Source: Candidatus Zhuqueibacterota bacterium
GTDB lineage: Bacteria; Zhuqueibacterota; Zhuqueibacteria; Zhuqueibacterales; Zhuqueibacteraceae
Length of the DNA stretch: 64,000 bases
Reading direction: 5' to 3'
NCBI GenBank assembly: GCA_022616415.1
Contig: JAKEEU010000405.1
Span: forward strand, 84,262 to 148,261
Translations under genes and position numbers: made by a program
The notes under the pieces: model-generated
Seen by the model: only the letters and a program-made list of their open reading frames with translations
Databases searched by the model: none
Told to the model about the DNA's origin: nothing
Shown: one piece after another, positions 17,464 through 27,811 of the stretch
Layout: each line of letters opens with the position of its first letter
Numbering within the stretch: position 1 is the first letter of the stretch

Positions 17464-20301
17464 CTAATCTCCTAAAGGAGCGAGGATCAAGGTATCCGGA
17501 ACCGCCGGGCTGAGGATGGCCAGTTGTGCCGGGCGAATGCGCTTCGCCGGGTCGGCGGCAAAAAAATCGACCCTGGCATTGTGGATGGGAATGCGGTGCA
17601 TCGCTCCTGCCGAGCTTAACTTGTCCTCAAGCGTTTCCAAGTTATCTTTTTCGATAAGCTCATCCCCGACAGCATTCAAAATATCCACGTCAACATAATC
17701 CACACCGTCGACAGCCTGCATCGTACTGATGACTTCGCTGAGGAGTACGTCTTTTCCCATAGCCCGGCGTTCGAAACCGAATGCGTCCAATAGGGTTGAT
17801 CGGATTACCGGCTCGACGAACTCCCACTCGAAGTCAGGGTGCAATTTCACCCCAGCGCTGAGGATGATGAGCTTGAGCTCGCGAAGGTCCACTTGCAGCG
17901 GCTGATTTGGATCGCCGAACAGGTGCAATGAGCGCAGCAGATTCCTGTACAGATCGGAGGTTTTGTCGATGGGGATGTCGTTGGCGCCGGCAATGGTCAG
18001 GTGCACCAGCTCGCGTCTCCCGTCTGACATCCGCACCGCTTCCGCCTTGCCGATGCCGGTAAAAGCGCGCGCAAAGTCGGCGTAATCCTGAACCGAAACT
18101 GTCCGGTCCAGCGCGCGTAGATGGATCGGCGCGTTGCGGCGCGCCTGGTCGAGCACCTCGCGATCCGCCCCACCGGTTGCCGGCATCGGATTGATGACTT
18201 CTTTAACGCCCAATGGTTTTATGGCCAGCAGGCTGATTTGTTTGGCCGCAACATTGCCGGCCTCGCCAATGCCGATCCGGTACAGCGCACTAATATTTTC
18301 AACACCGGTTGGCAGGCGGGCGCCATGCTCGCCATTGCCGAACTTGACTGATGTTATTGTATCGTTGTCCGTTTTTGTGACGAGATTACGGGCATCAGGT
18401 TTTTTATCCGCCAAGCTGTCGGTCTCGTGCCACTTAACATTGTTGACGCGCACTTCCAGGGTGCTCTGGATGCCTGTAGGGGTGGCGGCGGAAATAAATG
18501 TGAGAGGAGATTGCCGCAGCGTGAATTCCTGCAGCGCTCTGCTACTGTCGCCACTGCCGAGAATTTCCTCGCGCGTTTCACCGTGAGTCGCGCGCACAAC
18601 GTTGCCGTGAATAGTCACGGTATTGCGTTTATATCTGTACGCCAGGTTGTTCGCGAACTGCAGCACCGTGTGGGGGCTGTCGACTGGAATCTTCTCGTCG
18701 GTTCTTTGCTCGACGCCGGAGAGCATCACCAATTCGCTGGCAGTTACCGCCTCTTCCTCAAGCGCTTCGTCAACTCGTTCGCCCGAGACGATGACCCAAC
18801 GACCGGAGATCAAGCCATCAAATAAGCCGTCGAGTGTAATCGTGTTTGCTTGAATGTCATCAGTTATAGGCTCCTCAGCCAATTCCAGCGGTTCGGATTG
18901 GGCGTAGACGGTGATTTTGCGTATTTCTGTTAGATCATTGCTTTTTGTTTGATCTGTCCATTGGACCGTCCCAAAATCAATTTGTGTTACTTTCGCTGAC
19001 ATTCCGTAATTAGCCTCTGAAACTGACCTTACAGTGCTAGCTTTCAAGAATTTTGGATCTTTATTAGGATGTTCAATGATCACACACGTATTCGATTTGA
19101 TTTCATCATGAATCGTGTCTAATGAAAGTTTAGTGTTATCAAAATTCGAATCTAAAGGCCATTCACCATAAGTTCCTTGAAATACTCCATCCACGAAGTC
19201 TGGCTTTTTCGGTGCATTATGCCCAAACGGTGCTGCTTTCACACGGAATGCTAGAATACTTTTCAACGGTAGAGGTGCAGCCGTGTCTGATGGGGGTTGC
19301 GCCGGAGCCACTTGTGTCTTCGCCCAGGCAGAATACAAAGTGCGATGAAGAAAGCGGTTTTGATGAACCAGCAACTGCGGCACAATATCGGTCTTGCTGG
19401 AGAATAACTGCTTCCGGTTGCGATTCAGCCTGCGCATCGTTTGTGGCTGTAGCGAAACGGGCACAGACAACGGTCTGACGATCCTTCTGAGCGCCAAAAA
19501 TGGACTTAGACTTGGTTGAGGGGGTAGGGGGGGCGGTGGCGCTTCAATCCGCACTTTCGTCAAATTCAAGTCTTCATCCATTTCAACGGAGAAAACATTA
19601 AACGGCTTTTGTTCATTCTGTGCATCTCCAAAAATCAATAATAGCCGATCGTTGATTTTGAGCCGAGTATCTGTGCCTTTTAAATAGATCGTCTTCAGAT
19701 TTTCACCATTACTCAGAACTTGACCATTATCAAGTGTAATGAATTGCGGTCTCCTCAGCCGTGGCCTCAGCGCATTCCATTCCGCCCTTGCTTCTAATTT
19801 CTCGGCTGTCTCGAAAGCTTGCGGCATTTCACCCGGCCCCGGAATGCTCTGCGCGCGCGTACCGACAAGGATCTCCTCGCTTTGGCCATCCTCCATTGTG
19901 AACGCCAAGTAAACGGTGGCCGAAACACCCGGCCGGAGCCGATAGCCAACCAAGTTGGCCAATTCCAAAATCGAGCGCCGCTCCGTGGTAGTGAGCAGGA
20001 AACCCTCATTGGCAATGCGCTCCTGGTAAAAGGTCAACACATCGGCAACGGCAGCCCAAGCGTCGAGCAAAGCGATGGCAGGGTCTTCCAGTGCCCGGGT
20101 TTTCAAACGCAGCAGGGGATTGAGCTGCGGCTCGCCTTTATTCTCGCTCAAATTCAAATCCCGCATGCCGGCGAGCATGGTCTCCAAGAATGTGGCATGG
20201 GTGCCAACGCGGTATAGCAGCCTGTCCAGACCCGGGCGGTTGGCAATTTGCAGGGGGGTCAATTTTTCAATGCCTTTGCAGCAGCCGCAGGTTTCGCTCA
20301 T
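17464..20301 (-). CDS. Baseplate assembly protein J-like (Afp12-like)
   Basis: RPGLDRLLYRVGTHATFLETMLAGM...DPAIALLDAWAAVADVLTFYQERIANEGFL; NPMPATGGADREVLDQARRNAPIHLRALDRTVSVQDYADFARAF. Confidence 0.8.
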   Translation of the reverse strand: MSETCGCCKGIEKLTPLQIANRPGLDRLLYRVGTHATFLETMLAGMRDLNLSENKGEPQLNPLLRLKTRALEDPAIALLDAWAAVADVLTFYQERIANEGFLLTTTERRSILELANLVGYRLRPGVSATVYLAFTMEDGQSEEILVGTRAQSIPGPGEMPQAFETAEKLEARAEWNALRPRLRRPQFITLDNGQVLSNGENLKTIYLKGTDTRLKINDRLLLIFGDAQNEQKPFNVFSVEMDEDLNLTKVRIEAPPPPLPPQPSLSPFLALRRIVRPLSVPVSLQPQTMRRLNRNRKQLFSSKTDIVPQLLVHQNRFLHRTLYSAWAKTQVAPAQPPSDTAAPLPLKSILAFRVKAAPFGHNAPKKPDFVDGVFQGTYGEWPLDSNFDNTKLSLDTIHDEIKSNTCVIIEHPNKDPKFLKASTVRSVSEANYGMSAKVTQIDFGTVQWTDQTKSNDLTEIRKITVYAQSEPLELAEEPITDDIQANTITLDGLFDGLISGRWVIVSGERVDEALEEEAVTASELVMLSGVEQRTDEKIPVDSPHTVLQFANNLAYRYKRNTVTIHGNVVRATHGETREEILGSGDSSRALQEFTLRQSPLTFISAATPTGIQSTLEVRVNNVKWHETDSLADKKPDARNLVTKTDNDTITSVKFGNGEHGARLPTGVENISALYRIGIGEAGNVAAKQISLLAIKPLGVKEVINPMPATGGADREVLDQARRNAPIHLRALDRTVSVQDYADFARAFTGIGKAEAVRMSDGRRELVHLTIAGANDIPIDKTSDLYRNLLRSLHLFGDPNQPLQVDLRELKLIILSAGVKLHPDFEWEFVEPVIRSTLLDAFGFERRAMGKDVLLSEVISTMQAVDGVDYVDVDILNAVGDELIEKDNLETLEDKLSSAGAMHRIPIHNARVDFFAADPAKRIRPAQLAILSPAVPDTLILAPLGD

Positions 20302-22919
20302 CGTCCGCCTCTTACGGTTAATTCCAGCCTACCGTTTTCGGGGAAACTGGGATCGTTGTCCAACCTGGCGATCTCGAACGGATGGATGGGAAGGATGCCG
20401 TTGTCCAACTCTTTATTCGGCCCTTCGAACAGGCGCTCGAGTTTTGTGACTTGCACACTTTCTACGCCCTTCACGGCTTGCGCCACTGCAATAAGCCGGC
20501 TCAAGCGAATAGACTGTCCGAAAGTCAGTTTGTCCGGATGGAAGAAGCCCGGGCTGCCATCCGATCGCAAACCGCTGCTGAAAACCTCCAATAAAGCCGA
20601 CTTGACGTGCCCACGTGTGTAGCCAGGCAGCACGCAGATATCCATGGCGATATCCAAAGGCACAAATTCCGCCAAGCGAACTTTCAAATCGTGGCCCATG
20701 CGTCTGAAGCGGAACAGGTGGCGCTCGATTTCTTCAATCAGCTCTTTTTCAGCTACCACTGCTCCGAATGGATCAATCGCCACTAACACTTCGTACCAAC
20801 TGCCTGTCCAGCGCAATGTAGCCGAGGCGCGCTGGACCTTGGGATTTTGCTCGGCCAAGCGTGCATAATCATCTGTCGTAATCGCCCGTTCCAGCAACTT
20901 ACGAAAAGCCGTCGGTGCGAATAACTTCACTTCGGATAGCGGCTCTGGAATGCGGCCACCATGCGCGGGAAACGGGTTATGTGGTTTGAGTGTTACATTG
21001 CTCAATGCTGTTGTCCGGTGCACGAGATGGGTGATCCGTTCCGCGCCGACGTTGCCGGAAGGACCGTTGCCGATACGATAAGTGGCCTGAAATCGCATAC
21101 CCGGTTCGGGCGCGCTTCCCAACTCGCCATCACCGAATCGCAAATGTGCCCGCCTGTCCTCGTCCGTTTCCACGACGAAATGCAGATCATCCCGCTGGCT
21201 GCCAAGCAAATCCTGCCGAACATGCCACTGCCGGAGAACCGTGTCGACCGTCTCGAATTTGCGGCTCGTCAGTTTGATCTGCGGCAGAGCTTTGCGCGGA
21301 TCTTGGATCAACACCTTGGAGGCCGGTGTATCAGAGGCAGGCGGCGGAACGCTGTATGTTAATGGTGCCTCTTGCAAGATGGGACGAAACGGGCCGGGGA
21401 TAAACCGGGTATCCGATGGCCGGCCCTCTCGCTCACAGATGATCTCTTTGGTTTTTAACGGGACTTCGCCTAGCTCTTCATCTTCAATGCGACGACCGTG
21501 ATCCACCAACAGCACATTTCCCCGCGCAATGCTGATATCTTCGAGCATCTCGCATTCCAGCGGTGGCCCGACTGTGGAAATGCAGATCGGAAACGGCAGC
21601 GCATCTGCTTCCGCCCATTCGATCTCCACAACCGGAACGTCGCAAAGCTCGTCAACACCCGGCTGCACTTTCGTCAAGCGCACGACGTGGCGGTGGTCGG
21701 GGTCGGCATCTTCGCACTTGCCGGTTTTGGGCCCGATCACTTCTTCGAAAATGAGAAAATCACCCACCTGCAGGTGCAACATGTGCTCACGTTCTTCTCT
21801 CGAAACGATATCAGCGCCAGAGTTTGGCATCTCGGATCGCTGCTGCTCACCATTCCTGCCCGAAAATGATACCCATTCATCCCGCAATGTCGCGCTGGTC
21901 GCGCCTTTCGGTAAGCAGCAAACTTGATTCTCCCAGGTATAAAATCGAATTTTGTTGTGGGCGGCATACAACCGTATTGGTGCTTCCGGGTGTTCCACCA
22001 ACGGCTCAAAGACTTTGTACCGGCCGGCCGGAATGTTTAACAGGTCGGCCGGCTTGAGGATTTTCCCTGGTTCCGGCACATTGCCAAAACCCGTGATTAA
22101 AAAAAAGTCCGAGGGCGTTAAGTCCTGATGCTCAACGAGGCCCACTTCAATATGCACCCAGGCGCGGGCATTGCAGCCTTCATGTACCAGGTAGTCGACC
22201 AGGCGAGCATGGCGGCGCACGGAGATGCGCTTGCGCGCTGTGTCGAGATAGGCTTCAGTTGCCACGGCATCCTGAAAGTAGCTCAGGTAATCACCGATGT
22301 AAGCCATGAGCTCAACCAGTGCGATGCCAAGATCCGGAATATGGCGCTCACGCCACTCCGGCATAATTTGCGCCAGCCGATCGAGAATGAGCTGGCGAAA
22401 GCTCGCATAATCCTTGGCCAAATAGTTGATTTCCGGCGCGGAGAGTTTGTCAGGCGGACACACTCTTTTCGGCTTGCAGTCGACATCACTGGGGCAGTCA
22501 CTCTTGAAGCTAAAAGGAAGTGCGGTGTAGCGGGGATCGAATTCCGGGAGCGGCTGTCCGGTTGGCCTGCCGCGCTCGTCCAAATCGATGAATCGCAAAG
22601 CGTAGGTGGAGAAATCACCTGGTTTGTTGACAGCAATCTCAAAAAAATCGTCTTTGTCCGCTTCTTCCACATGTTTAAGGACAACTTCTTCCACTTCTAC
22701 ATCCCTGATCTTGCGGCCGCCTTCGATCACGATGTGGGCTTTGGCGCGTTCGTCCTTAAATCTCTCGATGAGATCAGGCGAGGCTTTACGCAGTAAAACA
22801 ACCGTCAGCTTGAGTTGGTCCTGACTGACTTCAAGGAAATCCACGCCGTTGAATCGTTCAGAGACACGGATTTTTTCGCGTCGCTGCTCATCCTGACAAG
22901 TTAAGACCGGATCATTCAT
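20298..22919 (-). CDS. Baseplate assembly protein J-like (Afp11-like)
   Basis: SAPEINYLAKDYASFRQLILDRLAQIMPEWRERHIPDLGIALVELMAYIGDYLSYFQDAVATEAYL; NPFPAHGGRIPEPLSEVKLFAPTAFR; 4-bp overlap with next gene. Confidence 0.82.
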   Translation of the reverse strand: MNDPVLTCQDEQRREKIRVSERFNGVDFLEVSQDQLKLTVVLLRKASPDLIERFKDERAKAHIVIEGGRKIRDVEVEEVVLKHVEEADKDDFFEIAVNKPGDFSTYALRFIDLDERGRPTGQPLPEFDPRYTALPFSFKSDCPSDVDCKPKRVCPPDKLSAPEINYLAKDYASFRQLILDRLAQIMPEWRERHIPDLGIALVELMAYIGDYLSYFQDAVATEAYLDTARKRISVRRHARLVDYLVHEGCNARAWVHIEVGLVEHQDLTPSDFFLITGFGNVPEPGKILKPADLLNIPAGRYKVFEPLVEHPEAPIRLYAAHNKIRFYTWENQVCCLPKGATSATLRDEWVSFSGRNGEQQRSEMPNSGADIVSREEREHMLHLQVGDFLIFEEVIGPKTGKCEDADPDHRHVVRLTKVQPGVDELCDVPVVEIEWAEADALPFPICISTVGPPLECEMLEDISIARGNVLLVDHGRRIEDEELGEVPLKTKEIICEREGRPSDTRFIPGPFRPILQEAPLTYSVPPPASDTPASKVLIQDPRKALPQIKLTSRKFETVDTVLRQWHVRQDLLGSQRDDLHFVVETDEDRRAHLRFGDGELGSAPEPGMRFQATYRIGNGPSGNVGAERITHLVHRTTALSNVTLKPHNPFPAHGGRIPEPLSEVKLFAPTAFRKLLERAITTDDYARLAEQNPKVQRASATLRWTGSWYEVLVAIDPFGAVVAEKELIEEIERHLFRFRRMGHDLKVRLAEFVPLDIAMDICVLPGYTRGHVKSALLEVFSSGLRSDGSPGFFHPDKLTFGQSIRLSRLIAVAQAVKGVESVQVTKLERLFEGPNKELDNGILPIHPFEIARLDNDPSFPENGRLELTVRGGR

Positions 22920-23302
22920 TGCACGCCGCTCCGTTCAAAGTTTTGCGTACGACTTTCGCCGGTGTTCCTGACCATATATTGCACGACAACGCACAGGGTC
23001 GCCTCTTCACTTGTGACTTCCAACTGGTGCACTTCGATCACATCACCCAGCCACTGTTGCAGCGCAGCCTGGGCAGTAACTTGCAATGTGGCTGCCAGTT
23101 CCGGGCTGTTCGGCTCGAACACCATGTGCAACAAACCGCTGCCGAAATCAGGTCGATTTACACGCTCACCGGGATTGGTGAATAAAAGCTGCTCTATCAT
23201 ATCCCGAATGTGATCCTCATTGTCGCTGAGCATCGTGCGACCGGCATCGTTCATGCGAAAGGGAAAATCGATGTTAATCATAACGGTTGTCGCCAAATCC
23301 AT
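22916..23302 (-). CDS. gp25/GpW-like baseplate wedge protein
   Basis: LSDNEDHIRDMIEQLLFTNPGERVNRPDFGSGLLHMVFEPNSPELAATLQVTAQAAL typical of GPW/gp25. Confidence 0.85.
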   Translation of the reverse strand: MDLATTVMINIDFPFRMNDAGRTMLSDNEDHIRDMIEQLLFTNPGERVNRPDFGSGLLHMVFEPNSPELAATLQVTAQAALQQWLGDVIEVHQLEVTSEEATLCVVVQYMVRNTGESRTQNFERSGVQ

Positions 23303-23309
23303 TTTTGTG

Positions 23310-23402
23310 AGCTATGCCATTTCGAATTTCGCAGAGGGAGTTCGGAATTGATGCTGAACACCCAGGGCCGCAATCCGAATTCCGAAATCCGCACTCGTCG
23401 AG
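23310..23402. repeat. Degenerate TTTCGGATTGCGG-type word inverted repeat between gp25 and PAAR-like genes
   Basis: atttcgaatttcgcagagggagttcggaattg ... ccgcaatccgaattccgaaatccgcac. Confidence 0.65.
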
Positions 23403-23404
23403 TG

Positions 23405-23728
23405 TTACGCTCCTCGCACTCGCACTTGCGTGACCACGACATTTAACCCTGTGCCTGTCGGCGTGCAAACTGCCTGGCTGTCCTGAAGCAATACCGGAAT
23501 GCCACCAGCGCGGACTCGGGTTGCGGCGGTGACCCATTGGCCGGTCACACACGGGCCGTTCGCTCCAGGCGGTGGAGGTAGTGTGCAGCCTGAAATATTG
23601 TAGATCGTCGGCTGCGTCACAATCGGTTGACCGCTGACTTTCACGCGCGGGAAAGTGACAGCCGGTTGCGCCTGTCCCGCGTGAAAGCACAACACGGTCG
23701 CGCCCTGATGTAAAAGAAAGCCTGGCAT
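23405..23728 (-). CDS. PAAR-like spike tip protein
   Basis: Short 107-aa protein between gp25 and gpV-like genes; MPGFLLHQGATVLCFHAGQAQP...VKVSGQPIVTQPTIYNISGC pattern and synteny. Confidence 0.6.
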   Translation of the reverse strand: MPGFLLHQGATVLCFHAGQAQPAVTFPRVKVSGQPIVTQPTIYNISGCTLPPPPGANGPCVTGQWVTAATRVRAGGIPVLLQDSQAVCTPTGTGLNVVVTQVRVRGA

Positions 23729-24243
23729 CAGGTTATATCCAATGCGCCGTTATTGACCGAAACATTTGGCCCGGTCATCACAATCGAGGCACCCTTGCCA
23801 TTTGAGATGGTGATGCCGGTGTCATTTATGGAAATAAATGCCCCTGACTTGTGTTTCAATAAAAATCCTCCAGTCGGGCCTGGCACGTCGCTGATCAGCA
23901 AAGTATTTTGCCCGGTAGTTTGGAAAACTATATTTTGCATTGTAGGAGGCGCAGCTAGAGCCAGCGCTGGAACTTCCGCTGCCGAACCCCACCAGCATCC
24001 GCTCCAGATCGGGTAATCCTTATCGCCCTGCTCAAATTCCACCCAGACGCCGGCGCCAATCGGCGGCACGACGTAAGCACCCATTTGCCGGCCCGCAATC
24101 GGCACCGCCGGCATGGCCCAGCTCGATGGAGTTGAGCCTAAAACATCCGGTGCTTGGACTTGTATCCGTCCCATCTGTTGCGGATCGATATTGTTCACGA
24201 CGGTCGCGCGATATTTGCCCCAAAACCTGTTATTACCATTCAT
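23728..24243 (-). CDS. gpV/gp5 OB-fold baseplate spike protein
   Basis: RFWGKYRATVVNNIDPQQMGRIQVQAPDVLGSTPSSWAMPAVPIAG...GAGVWVEFEQGDKDYPIWSGCWWG is gpV/VgrG OB-fold. Confidence 0.85.
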   Translation of the reverse strand: MNGNNRFWGKYRATVVNNIDPQQMGRIQVQAPDVLGSTPSSWAMPAVPIAGRQMGAYVVPPIGAGVWVEFEQGDKDYPIWSGCWWGSAAEVPALALAAPPTMQNIVFQTTGQNTLLISDVPGPTGGFLLKHKSGAFISINDTGITISNGKGASIVMTGPNVSVNNGALDIT

Positions 24244-25364
24244 GGAATCACCCTCGGCGTTATGGAAATCGTACCGTTCCTGGTCACGTTAAAGCTCTGT
24301 TTGTATTCACCCGGCTTGATGTTGTGGGTGACACTTTTTACAAAATACAAACCATCATAAGAAGTGCCTGCACCGCGTACTCCGACCAACTGTCGCGCCT
24401 TGAGCACACGACCGTAACGCAAAACGTCGAGCTGCCCGTTGCCGCTAACGGCATCCGCCGATTCCGAAGCCTTGCCCAGACCCAACGATACTGCTTTTGC
24501 AAAATCAAACTTCGCCGTCTCTTTTAGCGTTTCGAATTTCAATGCAGGCGCCTGCTTGACGGCCAGCGGCGGCTTCAACAAATTGATTTCAGGAATGGGC
24601 ACATCGATACCGATTTTTGTAAACGGAATTTGGATCGTAACGCCATACTTTGTTGTCGATAAGCCGTCAAAGCTGAAACTCAAGGAATCGACATTCGTGT
24701 GCGCGTCCATGTTGACATTCAATGCAGGTTGCGGCAAACCGATGCGAATTTCCGGCCCCCAGTATGCCTTGTTTACGCCGGGCAGGGGGCCGGGATCGAT
24801 GTAAAAAACATAACCGTTTTTTTCAGCGAGCTTTTGGATGTAGTTCAAATCCGTGCCTTCCTGAAATTCGATTCGTTGTATTGGTGAAACGATATTTGGA
24901 AACAACTCCGGAATCACAAGCGGAATAATACCAAACACTGCATATTTACCAAGCAGAGCAATGACCCTTGTCGATTCGGGCATTCCTGGGAACGGCACGC
25001 CTTTGTTTTCCTTTAGATCCATCAGCACCGTGAGATCCTCGCCGGTCACGTTCAAGACGGTCTGGCCGATCTCGTTGCTGACGGACACTTCTTGTCGCGT
25101 GATGACACCATCCATCAGCACGTTCGGAAAACCGTTGACCGTGGCGACGATAATGACGCGTCTCTTTGGATCGAAAAAGCCGGCTGGCAGCAGCGTTGTC
25201 ATCAACAGAGAGCGCTTGCTCAGCGCAAACGAAAGCTGGAAGCCGCTGCGCTGCCCGGCGCTGGTCGTAACTTGCACGCTGTTCAGCGCCTCGATCACTC
25301 CGCGCGGCACCGGCACCGGCACGACCGGGCCCATCAACAATGTCAAATGTACGCCCTTAAGCAT
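24240..25364 (-). CDS. Phage late control gpD-like spike hub protein
   Basis: SGFQLSFALSKRSLL...RRVIIVATVNGFPNVLMDGVITRQEVS...FQEGTDLNYIQKLAEKNGYVFYIDPGP; internal start MLKGVHL at 25364 reduces overlap with LysM gene. Confidence 0.78.
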   Translation of the reverse strand: MLKGVHLTLLMGPVVPVPVPRGVIEALNSVQVTTSAGQRSGFQLSFALSKRSLLMTTLLPAGFFDPKRRVIIVATVNGFPNVLMDGVITRQEVSVSNEIGQTVLNVTGEDLTVLMDLKENKGVPFPGMPESTRVIALLGKYAVFGIIPLVIPELFPNIVSPIQRIEFQEGTDLNYIQKLAEKNGYVFYIDPGPLPGVNKAYWGPEIRIGLPQPALNVNMDAHTNVDSLSFSFDGLSTTKYGVTIQIPFTKIGIDVPIPEINLLKPPLAVKQAPALKFETLKETAKFDFAKAVSLGLGKASESADAVSGNGQLDVLRYGRVLKARQLVGVRGAGTSYDGLYFVKSVTHNIKPGEYKQSFNVTRNGTISITPRVIP

Positions 25365-25680
25365 TTGGTATTCCTGGTATGCCCTCAGGTAACGTAATGC
25401 GCAATTTACGGCCAATCGTTTGAGTCAGCTCATCCGGACGCATGGCATTATTGGCATCAGCAATCCGCCAGAATTGTTCGGGGTCGCCCAAATATTTGGC
25501 GGTAATGTTGTCCAACCGTTCGCCTTCGGTCATGGTATGCTCCTGGAGCAGATCAAAACGCCCCGGAGGCGGTACAAAGCGGCGGCGGAGGTAGACAATG
25601 GTTTTGCCTTCCGCGTCTTTGATTTCGGCTTTTTCAATGTCGTGATAACGGCTGTTGATCGGAAACATGGTTATCCTCAT
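25357..25680 (-). CDS. LysM-domain baseplate/tube-hub protein (Afp7-like)
   Basis: YLRRRFVPPPGRFDLLQEHTMTEGERLDNITAKYLGDPEQFWRIADANNAMRPDELTQTIGRKLRITLP is LysM-like. Confidence 0.75.
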   Translation of the reverse strand: MRITMFPINSRYHDIEKAEIKDAEGKTIVYLRRRFVPPPGRFDLLQEHTMTEGERLDNITAKYLGDPEQFWRIADANNAMRPDELTQTIGRKLRITLPEGIPGIPNA

Positions 25681-25715
25681 GCGTAAAACGTAATGCGTGA
25701 TCCGTGATACTTGAT
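25681..25715. repeat. gCGTAAAACGTAATGCGTGATcCGTGAT degenerate word repeat
   Basis: Direct reading of the intergenic sequence; same words as 28086-28147. Confidence 0.6.
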
Positions 25716-25733
25716 GAATTGCACATTATTCTC

Positions 25734-26396
25734 TCAACGAATCGCACTCGTAACCGCAGCACTGAGGGTGCTTGCCTGATTGAACTGCGCCAAGCGCTCT
25801 TTCAACTGATGATGAATCATGAACAGATTATTGCCGCGATGCGTGAAGGGCAAATCATTCACGTTCAAAACCCGCATGCCCAAACTGACCTTCGCCCGTA
25901 TTGGATTGAGGAATTTGTCAAAGAATTCTTCCGTGATGCTGTATTCGGTCACACGCACCGGCAGAATTCGACTGGCGCTCCAAACAAACAGGGTAAGTGA
26001 TGACTCTGCAGGAATAATTTCAAGCGTGCCTGCCTGCGCCAGACTATTGTTGCGCTGAATGCGACTGCTCGACGGATAAACCATGCTTTCCAGCGCCGCA
26101 AGCTGAGGATGGATGCCAAGCAGCGCCGTCGTGGGATTCTGTGCCGGAAGCTCCAATTGCTCCGTCGCATCGATCTCCGCATCCAATTTGATAGTCTCCA
26201 CCGGCGGCCCGGTGAGGCGTAGCGCTTCGATGCGGTCACCCCCCTCGCCTTGCACGCTTTGCACCTGCAACGTACGCGTCAGGGTTTCTGGGTTAAACTG
26301 CAAGGTGATGATCCGTTGCAACCTGCCGTTGTCCGGATCCAACAATACCAGCGCGCCTCGAAACAGGCGCGGTGAGTTGGGGAAAGTGGTGGCCAT
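25734..26396 (-). CDS. Contractile injection system tube-type (CIS_tube) protein
   Basis: FRGALVLLDPDNGRLQRIITLQFNPETLTRTLQVQ with FNPETLTR motif and RVLNVNDLPFTHRGNNLFMIHHQLKERLA ending; next to LysM gene. Confidence 0.7.
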   Translation of the reverse strand: MATTFPNSPRLFRGALVLLDPDNGRLQRIITLQFNPETLTRTLQVQSVQGEGGDRIEALRLTGPPVETIKLDAEIDATEQLELPAQNPTTALLGIHPQLAALESMVYPSSSRIQRNNSLAQAGTLEIIPAESSLTLFVWSASRILPVRVTEYSITEEFFDKFLNPIRAKVSLGMRVLNVNDLPFTHRGNNLFMIHHQLKERLAQFNQASTLSAAVTSAIR

Positions 26397-26408
26397 AGGT
26401 TTTGACCT

Positions 26409-27782
26409 TCAAAAACGTATTTCCAAAATTGGCTTGATCGGGGGCAAGCGCAATTCTTCCGGAACTGTCTCTTCAAACGGCGTGCGTATAACTTCGCTGG
26501 CGCGCAGGTTCAACAAATCGATTTCAGGCCGCGGCAGCGCCGCGCGCAGTTGATCGATAAGCGGGTCGTGCAGCGGCAGCTCGCGATTGATTTCGGTTTG
26601 GCGCTCATTCCACAATAGTCCGTAAAAGTTGCCCGACGAATCCAGGTGATTGGATCGATAGCGACGCGCATCACGCGGCGCGCTGCGGTCACGGAGCATG
26701 GCAAAATAATTCTCAACCATTAGCCCTTGCTGCTCCGGAAGGAAATCAAAGAAGGACTTATCCGGCGCAATCTGGTAATCGTAGGCAGCGTTCCTGCTGC
26801 CGCTACCTATTGCTCCGGCGATCTGTGTGGCAAGAGATACCGAAATATAGCTCGTTCCGCCGTGCTGATACTGCCAGACGTGGGTCATCTCATGAATAAA
26901 AGTTTCAGCCATGCCGGCATCGGCGATAGTAAAATCATCCGGCACTCGAATCGTATTTCCTATCGTCCGATATTCCAAAATATCCGTCGGGATGAGCGTC
27001 ACTCTGGAATAATCAATGCTATTAGCGAAAACACCACGCGCCAGCTCTGCTTCTCGGGAGGTCAATGGCCGCCCGGAGATCGCAGCTCCTACCGTGCTCG
27101 CTTGCGTAACGAGCTCCTCAAAAACCGGCGAGCGCACGCTGATCGGCGAAGTCGTGCCGTGTGTTTGGCGTTGTAAAGTAAGGCCCGGACGCTCCGTCAC
27201 GAAGTTGGTCCCAACCTGTCCGGCGACCGCATTCAGCGCTGCTTGCTCAGCTTCAATCTCAGGGCGCTGAGTGCTTGAAATTGAATTGCCTACTTTTTCA
27301 ACCGGCGGCTTCGCTGTACTTTGTTGAATGGTATGCGTCAATTCATGAGCGAGTATTTTTTGCCCGGACATCGTCCCAGGCGCATATTGGTTTGCGCCAA
27401 ACACAATATTTTGTCCGACGGTATAAGCCAAAGCATTCACGGCCTGCGCCGATTCGGCAGCGCGGGCATCGGTGTGGATGCGAACCTCGCTGAAATCATG
27501 CCCAAAGTGCGGCTCCATCACAGCGCGGGTAGTCGGGTCGAGTGGATGGCCGGATGATTGCGACGCTTCGTGAACAACGCGTGGCACAGTTGCAAGCTCG
27601 GTTTCGCTCGCGTCGCGGCGCTGCACGCTCAAGCGTGTGTTGCGACACGCTTTGCATTCTCCATCCAGTCCCGCCGAATTGCCGCAGGCGCATTTGCGCT
27701 GCGGAAGACCTGAGCGCACGGGCGTGAACGTGGATTTCAAAGCTGATATGACTTTACTCCAAAGTGGCATATTCGCCATCAC
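26409..27782 (-). CDS. DUF4157 (eCIS_core) protein with second HExxH metallopeptidase-like region
   Basis: HFGHDFSEVRIHTDARAAESAQAVNALAYTVGQNIVFGANQYAPGTMSGQKILAHELTHTIQQ; downstream FIHEMTHVWQYQHGG; N-terminal CACGNSAGLDGECKAC. Confidence 0.82.
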   Translation of the reverse strand: MMANMPLWSKVISALKSTFTPVRSGLPQRKCACGNSAGLDGECKACRNTRLSVQRRDASETELATVPRVVHEASQSSGHPLDPTTRAVMEPHFGHDFSEVRIHTDARAAESAQAVNALAYTVGQNIVFGANQYAPGTMSGQKILAHELTHTIQQSTAKPPVEKVGNSISSTQRPEIEAEQAALNAVAGQVGTNFVTERPGLTLQRQTHGTTSPISVRSPVFEELVTQASTVGAAISGRPLTSREAELARGVFANSIDYSRVTLIPTDILEYRTIGNTIRVPDDFTIADAGMAETFIHEMTHVWQYQHGGTSYISVSLATQIAGAIGSGSRNAAYDYQIAPDKSFFDFLPEQQGLMVENYFAMLRDRSAPRDARRYRSNHLDSSGNFYGLLWNERQTEINRELPLHDPLIDQLRAALPRPEIDLLNLRASEVIRTPFEETVPEELRLPPIKPILEIRF

Positions 27783-27811
27783 TTAAAAATTCAACTCCTA
27801 TATTCAAACCA

